Assembly (NCBI GenBank): GCA_016302225.1
Contig: JAEDOB010000058.1
Location: 1 to 10,310, forward strand
DNA: 10,310 bases
Reading direction: 5' to 3'
Origin: Oscillospiraceae bacterium
GTDB lineage: Bacteria; Bacillota; Clostridia; Oscillospirales; Ruminococcaceae
Under the pieces are notes generated by a model. It was not told the origin of the DNA, did no database searches, and saw only the letters and a program-made list of their open reading frames with translations. Below are positions 7,315-10,310 of the stretch, in pieces (position 1 is the first letter of the stretch; the number at the start of each line of letters is the position of its first letter). The translations under genes and the position numbers were made by a program.

Positions 7315-7913
7315 TCTCTCTTTCTCCCTGCAGCGTAAATTACGGCTCTGAACAGTGCGGCACAAAAGCCCAGCAGGATAAGTCCTCCCGCCGTTGTGGA
7401 AAACATGGGCATAACCGTCGGTATTCCGTAGATAGAGCCCATCAGCGAGCCGCCCGAAAGCAATTCCCTCACCGCCGAATACAAGATAACAGCAACATCA
7501 TATCCGAGGATATAAAAGATAATATCCGTAAACATTTTGCTGCGCTTTTCTCTGAAAAATTTTACCTCCGACTTGGAGATGATAAACGAATTGGTAATAA
7601 GCAGCGGCGCAAATACTCCCATCTGAGCAAGGTCGGACGGAAAAAGCTGATTTGCGATGATGTAAACGGGTACATACACCAACGCCGCAATAAAAGTATA
7701 TAATATTATGCGGACTGCATAAACTATATTTCTCGGGACAAAGGAAGAGATAAGCAGCGAAAGAAAGGTCACAGCCGTAAACATTGCCGCCAGCATAAGC
7801 CCGTGCCTAAGGCTTGTGGCATAGGTCACAGCGGGGGCAATTACCAGACCGCTTATAAACAGCGCATTTTTCGTGGTCAGACCTTCATAAAGGCTGCTGT
7901 CCTTATCGCTCAT
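7311..7913 (-). CDS. rnfE: Divergent RnfE-like membrane subunit
   Basis: A 200-residue, six-helix membrane protein homologous to RnfE/NqrD. Family marks are APLLITNSFIISKSE at 102-116 (usual LPLIVTNCIIIGRAE), the VRELLSGGSL segment (usual REIIGSGTL) and a GGLILLGFCAAL last helix. Both cysteines that RnfE gives to the membrane [2Fe-2S] cluster are gone: the LGLCP position is A26 (in VIAPA) and the TNC position is S109. The only cysteine left is near the C-terminus. The start is set by GGAGG eight bases before the ATG at 7913; an ATG six bases earlier would leave only two bases. It overlaps the end of the rnfD-like gene by 11 bp and runs into the rnfA-like gene with a 4-bp overlap. rnfG, normally between D and E, is missing. 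Confidence 0.85.
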   Translation of the reverse strand: MSDKDSSLYEGLTTKNALFISGLVIAPAVTYATSLRHGLMLAAMFTAVTFLSLLISSFVPRNIVYAVRIILYTFIAALVYVPVYIIANQLFPSDLAQMGVFAPLLITNSFIISKSEVKFFREKRSKMFTDIIFYILGYDVAVILYSAVRELLSGGSLMGSIYGIPTVMPMFSTTAGGLILLGFCAALFRAVIYAAGRKRE

Positions 7914-8952
7914 TTTCATCGCCTCCGTCTATGGTAAACTGCATCATAGGCATATCCTCCAGCAGCTTTTCGGCATTTTGCTGAGGAGTATTCTTCTTGG
8001 GCTTAAACAGTCTGCCAAACAGCTCTCTTGCATTATCTGTCAGACGGTCTATCTCTCCGCTGAGGGGCGACACTGCCAAAGCAGCGTAAACCACCGCATT
8101 TTCAGCCTTTCCGTAAAATCTGAAGGCGACGATGAACAGTCCCGCCAGCAAGCCGTAAATTACCCTTGCAAGCCGTGTTTTCGGAACAGCCGAGCTGTCA
8201 CACACAAGAAATATCAGCCCGAAAAGCAGCATACCGCTGCAGTAGGTCAGAAGAACTCCGCTTAAAGGTGTCCGTCCGTAAGGGTGATAGAAATATGTAA
8301 ACGTCAGCAGAACCGCCGAAGCACTGAACAGCGTCAGTCCCGAAACAGCCCGTCTGCCCACCAGAATAACGGCACATACCAGAAGTATCAGCATATGGCA
8401 GGCGCCCATAGGACCGTAATACTGTCCCGTCAGCAGATCAAGAACAGTCAGTGACGGGTCATCGGTCAGGGTAAGCGTTTTTGACAGCGACTGTCCCAGA
8501 TTTACGGAAACAACATTTGCAAGCTCGGGAAAAACAAAGGGCTTAGGATATGTCAGCACCGTATCGGGAAACGAAAGTGCCATCATCAGAAACCCAATAG
8601 CGGCGCAGTTGAATATCCTGCCGTCCTTAAATGTGAAAATATATCGCCCGATAACTATGGACAGTACAGCAGCCCCCGCCAGTACTGTATATCTCACGGA
8701 AGCGGGCATCATCATGGCAAGGGTCAGCCCCGTGGTTATTGCTCCCAGGTCTGCAAGGCTTGCCCTTGATGAACGCCCCCTCAGCTTGCAGCATACAAAG
8801 TCCGTCAGACAGCAGGACAGCACAGAAACGCCTATTACAACAGCCGCTCTCGCACCGTAGTAATAAACGCTCATTCCCGCAAGAATTATTAAAACAAATA
8901 TGTAATCGGGACGATTTTCACGTTCCGTTCTGATACTAACATTGTCTGACAT
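7903..8952 (-). CDS. rnfD: Divergent RnfD-like membrane subunit
   Basis: A 349-residue polytopic membrane protein homologous to RnfD/NqrB. It has the family's GAITTGLTLAMMMPASV (70-86, usual DGSALVTGLLLALNLPPS), IVIGRYIF then FNCAAIGF (usual IVIGKQIF then FNPALVGR), LDLLTGQYYGPMGA (171-184, usual DLFLGNVPGSIGE), and YCSGMLLFGLIFLVCD (237-252, usual YGGLLFGAFFMATD). RnfD normally carries FMN bound to Thr in an SGAT-type motif ahead of DLFLG. Here the matching region is a Ser/Thr-rich stretch (GQSLSKTLTLTDDPS, 153-167) with no clean motif. A hydrophilic tail of about 55 residues ends the protein. The start at 8952 is chosen for GAAAGG ten bases upstream and homology; the frame extends to 9060 but would overlap the divergent mecA gene. 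No rnfC lies upstream, unlike canonical operons. Confidence 0.82.
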   Translation of the reverse strand: MSDNVSIRTERENRPDYIFVLIILAGMSVYYYGARAAVVIGVSVLSCCLTDFVCCKLRGRSSRASLADLGAITTGLTLAMMMPASVRYTVLAGAAVLSIVIGRYIFTFKDGRIFNCAAIGFLMMALSFPDTVLTYPKPFVFPELANVVSVNLGQSLSKTLTLTDDPSLTVLDLLTGQYYGPMGACHMLILLVCAVILVGRRAVSGLTLFSASAVLLTFTYFYHPYGRTPLSGVLLTYCSGMLLFGLIFLVCDSSAVPKTRLARVIYGLLAGLFIVAFRFYGKAENAVVYAALAVSPLSGEIDRLTDNARELFGRLFKPKKNTPQQNAEKLLEDMPMMQFTIDGGDENER

Positions 8953-8984
8953 TTCCGCAAAACCTTTCGTAATCAAGAATAAAG

Positions 8985-9008
8985 AAAGGAGAAATTCCCC
9001 TCGGGAAT
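8985..9008 (+). promoter_or_regulatory. mecA ribosome site with intervening hairpin
   Basis: AAAGGAG (8985-8991) is the only strong ribosome site before mecA but lies 28 bases from the ATG at 9020. Between them is a perfect hairpin, ATTCCC-CTC-GGGAAT (8994-9008). Folding it would shorten the effective distance to about 13 bases. An in-frame TAG at 9008-9010 excludes an earlier start. The hairpin may tune translation. The 67-bp gap between the divergent mecA and rnfD genes shows no convincing promoter boxes. Confidence 0.4.
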
Positions 9009-9019
9009 AGTTCGCAGCG

Positions 9020-9565
9020 ATGAAAACCGAAATTCTAAGCTCCGTCACCTTGAAGGTCACAGTTCCGCCGCAGGATTTTGAGCTTCTGGGTATTGATAAT
9101 TATGACGTTGACTCCCCTGTTTTCGTGGAATTTGTCATTTCTGGGATAATGTCCGAAACAGGGATAGACCTTTCCGAGGAAAGACTCTGTGCCGAAGCCT
9201 TTGACACTCCCGACGGCGGCTGTATAATGTACCTCTCCGCCCCCGACCTTGATGAAGGCTTCATTTCGCTGGGCGAGCTTGCCTGTCCCGTCTATGAAAC
9301 GGAAAGCATCTCCGACCTGATAAAAATGTCGGCAATATTCAGAAAAGCCTTCGGAGATACGGAAACAAGCCTTTACTGCGGCAGCGGAAAGATCAGGCTG
9401 ACAACAAAGCTGCCGTCCTCAAAGCTGTCTGCCGCAAGAATGATATTCGGTGAATTCGGCAGCTATCTCGGGAAATCGGAAGCTCTGTCCGCCCAAACAG
9501 CCGAGCATTTTGAGCTTATAACCTCGGGAGATGCCGTAAAAAAGCTGTTGGAGCTTAACCTCTGA
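9020..9565 (+). CDS. mecA: MecA-family ClpC adaptor protein
   Basis: A 181-residue protein matching the MecA/YpbH adaptors that deliver substrates to the ClpC-ClpP protease (not the methicillin-resistance mecA). The N-terminal domain (about 1-72) has the family's short strands, ...SVTLKVTVPPQDFELLGI, an ETGIDL segment and CAEAFDTPDGGCIMYLS, close to clostridial MecA (VEAFPSPDGGCVLFVT). The C-terminal ClpC-binding domain (about 85-181) has ISDLIKMSAIFRKAF, a LYCGSGKIRLTTKLP strand pair and a final helix region with GEFGSYLG and DAVKKLLEL. It is shorter than B. subtilis MecA (218 residues), mainly because the acidic linker is nearly absent. It is divergent from the rnf-like genes. Its last 11 bases overlap the 3' end of rpe on the other strand, so the two transcripts must run into each other. 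Confidence 0.82.
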   Translation: MKTEILSSVTLKVTVPPQDFELLGIDNYDVDSPVFVEFVISGIMSETGIDLSEERLCAEAFDTPDGGCIMYLSAPDLDEGFISLGELACPVYETESISDLIKMSAIFRKAFGDTETSLYCGSGKIRLTTKLPSSKLSAARMIFGEFGSYLGKSEALSAQTAEHFELITSGDAVKKLLELNL

Positions 9566-10205
9566 TGATATTTACAGCATCGCTCATATTTTCAGCCTTG
9601 AACAGATATGAACCCGAAACAAGGCAGTCGCAGCCTGCTTCTCTTACAGCGGGAGCGGTTTTTCCGTTTATCCCGCCGTCTGTCTGGATAATTGTATCAA
9701 GTCCCTTTTCGTTCAAAAGCTTTCTCAGCTGTGCGACCTTGTCCAGCGTTTCGGGGATAAAGCCCTGACCGCCGAAGCCCGGCTCAACGGTCATTACAAG
9801 GAACATATCAACCTTTCCGAAGAACGGCACCAGCTCCTCCACAGGAGTTTTGGGACGAATTGCAATTCCGACCTTCAGCCCCTTGCTGCGGATAAGTTCA
9901 ATGGTCTTTTCCGTGTCCGAGCTGCTTTCAAGATGGAAGGTTATCATATCTGCGCCGGCCTTTGCAAAGGCGTCTGCATATTTGTAAGGGTCGGTTATCA
10001 TCAGGTGGACATCAAGGAACATATCCGTTGCCTTGTTCACTGCCTCAAGGACAGGGATACCATAGCTGATATTGTCCACAAAAACGCCGTCCATAACATC
10101 GAAATGTATCCAGTCAACACCGTTTTCGGCGCATTTTTTCAGGTCTGCACCCAAAGCGGTAAGGTCGGCGCTGAGTATTGACGCAGACACGATAGTTTTA
10201 TTCAT
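9555..10205 (-). CDS. rpe: Ribulose-phosphate 3-epimerase
   Basis: A 216-residue TIM-barrel enzyme that interconverts D-ribulose 5-phosphate and D-xylulose 5-phosphate in the pentose phosphate pathway in the cytosol. Family motifs are complete: SILSADL near the N-terminus, IHFDVMDG with metal ligands H34 and D36, LDVHLMI with H67, GIAIRPKTP, VEPGFGGQGFI for phosphate binding, TDGGIN with catalytic D176, and LVSGSYLF. The ATG at 10205 has AGAGGG eight bases upstream and matches the usual family start. The frame stays open to 10304, but that extension runs through a GC-rich palindrome and is not homologous. In many Firmicutes rpe follows rsgA and the PASTA kinase gene; those would lie past the right edge. 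No clear promoter is seen in 10206-10269. Confidence 0.97.
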   Translation of the reverse strand: MNKTIVSASILSADLTALGADLKKCAENGVDWIHFDVMDGVFVDNISYGIPVLEAVNKATDMFLDVHLMITDPYKYADAFAKAGADMITFHLESSSDTEKTIELIRSKGLKVGIAIRPKTPVEELVPFFGKVDMFLVMTVEPGFGGQGFIPETLDKVAQLRKLLNEKGLDTIIQTDGGINGKTAPAVREAGCDCLVSGSYLFKAENMSDAVNIIRG

Positions 10206-10213
10206 AGCAAATG

Positions 10214-10219
10214 CCCTCT
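10214..10219 (-). promoter_or_regulatory. Ribosome-binding site that sets the rpe start
   Basis: AGAGGG on the minus strand ends eight bases before the ATG at 10205. No comparable site precedes the other in-frame ATGs at 10226 or 10304. Confidence 0.75.
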
Positions 10220-10269
10220 TTTCCATTATCGATACGGATACAAACAGCATTAGGAAAATACTGATTAAT

Positions 10270-10302
10270 GGGTGTTCCCCCGCCTTCGGCGGGGGAACAC
10301 CC
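10270..10302. repeat. 15-bp perfect GC-rich palindrome
   Basis: Arms of 15 bases (10270-10284 and 10288-10302, GGGTGTTCCCCCGCC and its complement) surround a three-base loop, TTC. Neither strand has a T-run after the stem, so it is not a standard intrinsic terminator. It is far more GC-rich than its surroundings, which suggests a dispersed palindromic element such as a REP-like unit, or a transcript-stabilising stem after the gene beyond the window. It ends eight bases from the window edge. Confidence 0.7.
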
Positions 10303-10310
10303 ACATAGAT

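Noticed and set aside
7315..7365. N-terminal extension of the RnfA-like protein to 7365
   Set aside because: The ATG at 7314 forms an ATGA coupling with the rnfE-like stop and matches the usual RnfA start.
8953..9060. N-terminal extension of the RnfD-like protein to 9060
   Set aside because: It would overlap the start of mecA, has no ribosome site and adds residues not found in RnfD homologues. The ATG at 8952 has GAAAGG ten bases upstream.
10270..10302. The GC-rich palindrome as an intrinsic terminator
   Set aside because: Neither strand has a T-run after the stem within the visible sequence.
10206..10304. N-terminal extension of Rpe to 10304
   Set aside because: The added 33 residues come from the palindrome and gap. 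The ATG at 10205 has AGAGGG at good distance and matches the family start.

Overview
The window looks like chromosomal DNA from a Gram-positive Clostridia, probably a Ruminococcus-type member of the Oscillospiraceae. This is inferred from the strong AGGAGG-type ribosome sites, the moderate base composition, a clostridial-type MecA, a class A penicillin-binding protein and a DUF4015-type envelope protein. There are ten protein genes. I see no tRNA, rRNA, IS element or CRISPR array.

Left part (1-2860). A plus-strand tandem P-loop ATPase-like protein (4-1071) meets, tail to tail, a small two-helix membrane protein on the minus strand (1073-1363). Upstream of the small gene lies a 381-bp AT-rich gap. 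It holds a full-consensus sigma-A promoter on the minus strand (TTGACA, 17 bp, TATAAT), six scattered AGAACA motifs, a perfect dyad at the predicted transcript start, and a terminator belonging to the next gene. That next gene (1745-2857, minus) is a THUMP-domain rRNA N2-guanine methyltransferase.

Middle (2924-6682, minus strand). A bifunctional PBP1A has its own extended -10 promoter. A single-pass membrane protein with a DUF4015/GHL10-like extracellular domain precedes it.

Right part (6715-8952, minus strand). Three tightly coupled membrane genes are homologous to RnfD, RnfE and RnfA, the ion-translocating core of the Rnf/Nqr redox pumps. rnfG is absent from its usual place between D and E, rnfB does not follow A, and no rnfC is present. 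Three of the four cysteines that hold the RnfA/RnfE [2Fe-2S] cluster are replaced, and RnfD shows no recognisable SGAT-type FMN attachment site. The set therefore looks like a Rnf membrane scaffold without its redox centres, co-oriented with cell-envelope genes. It is the most unusual item in the window. Its function is unknown, and any link to envelope synthesis is inference from gene order.

Far right. A MecA-family ClpC adaptor (9020-9565, plus) diverges from the rnf-like genes and overlaps the 3' end of ribulose-phosphate 3-epimerase (9555-10205, minus). A 15-bp perfect GC-rich palindrome lies upstream of rpe at the window edge. Several starts were moved downstream of the longest open frame because a good ribosome site and family alignment support the shorter form.
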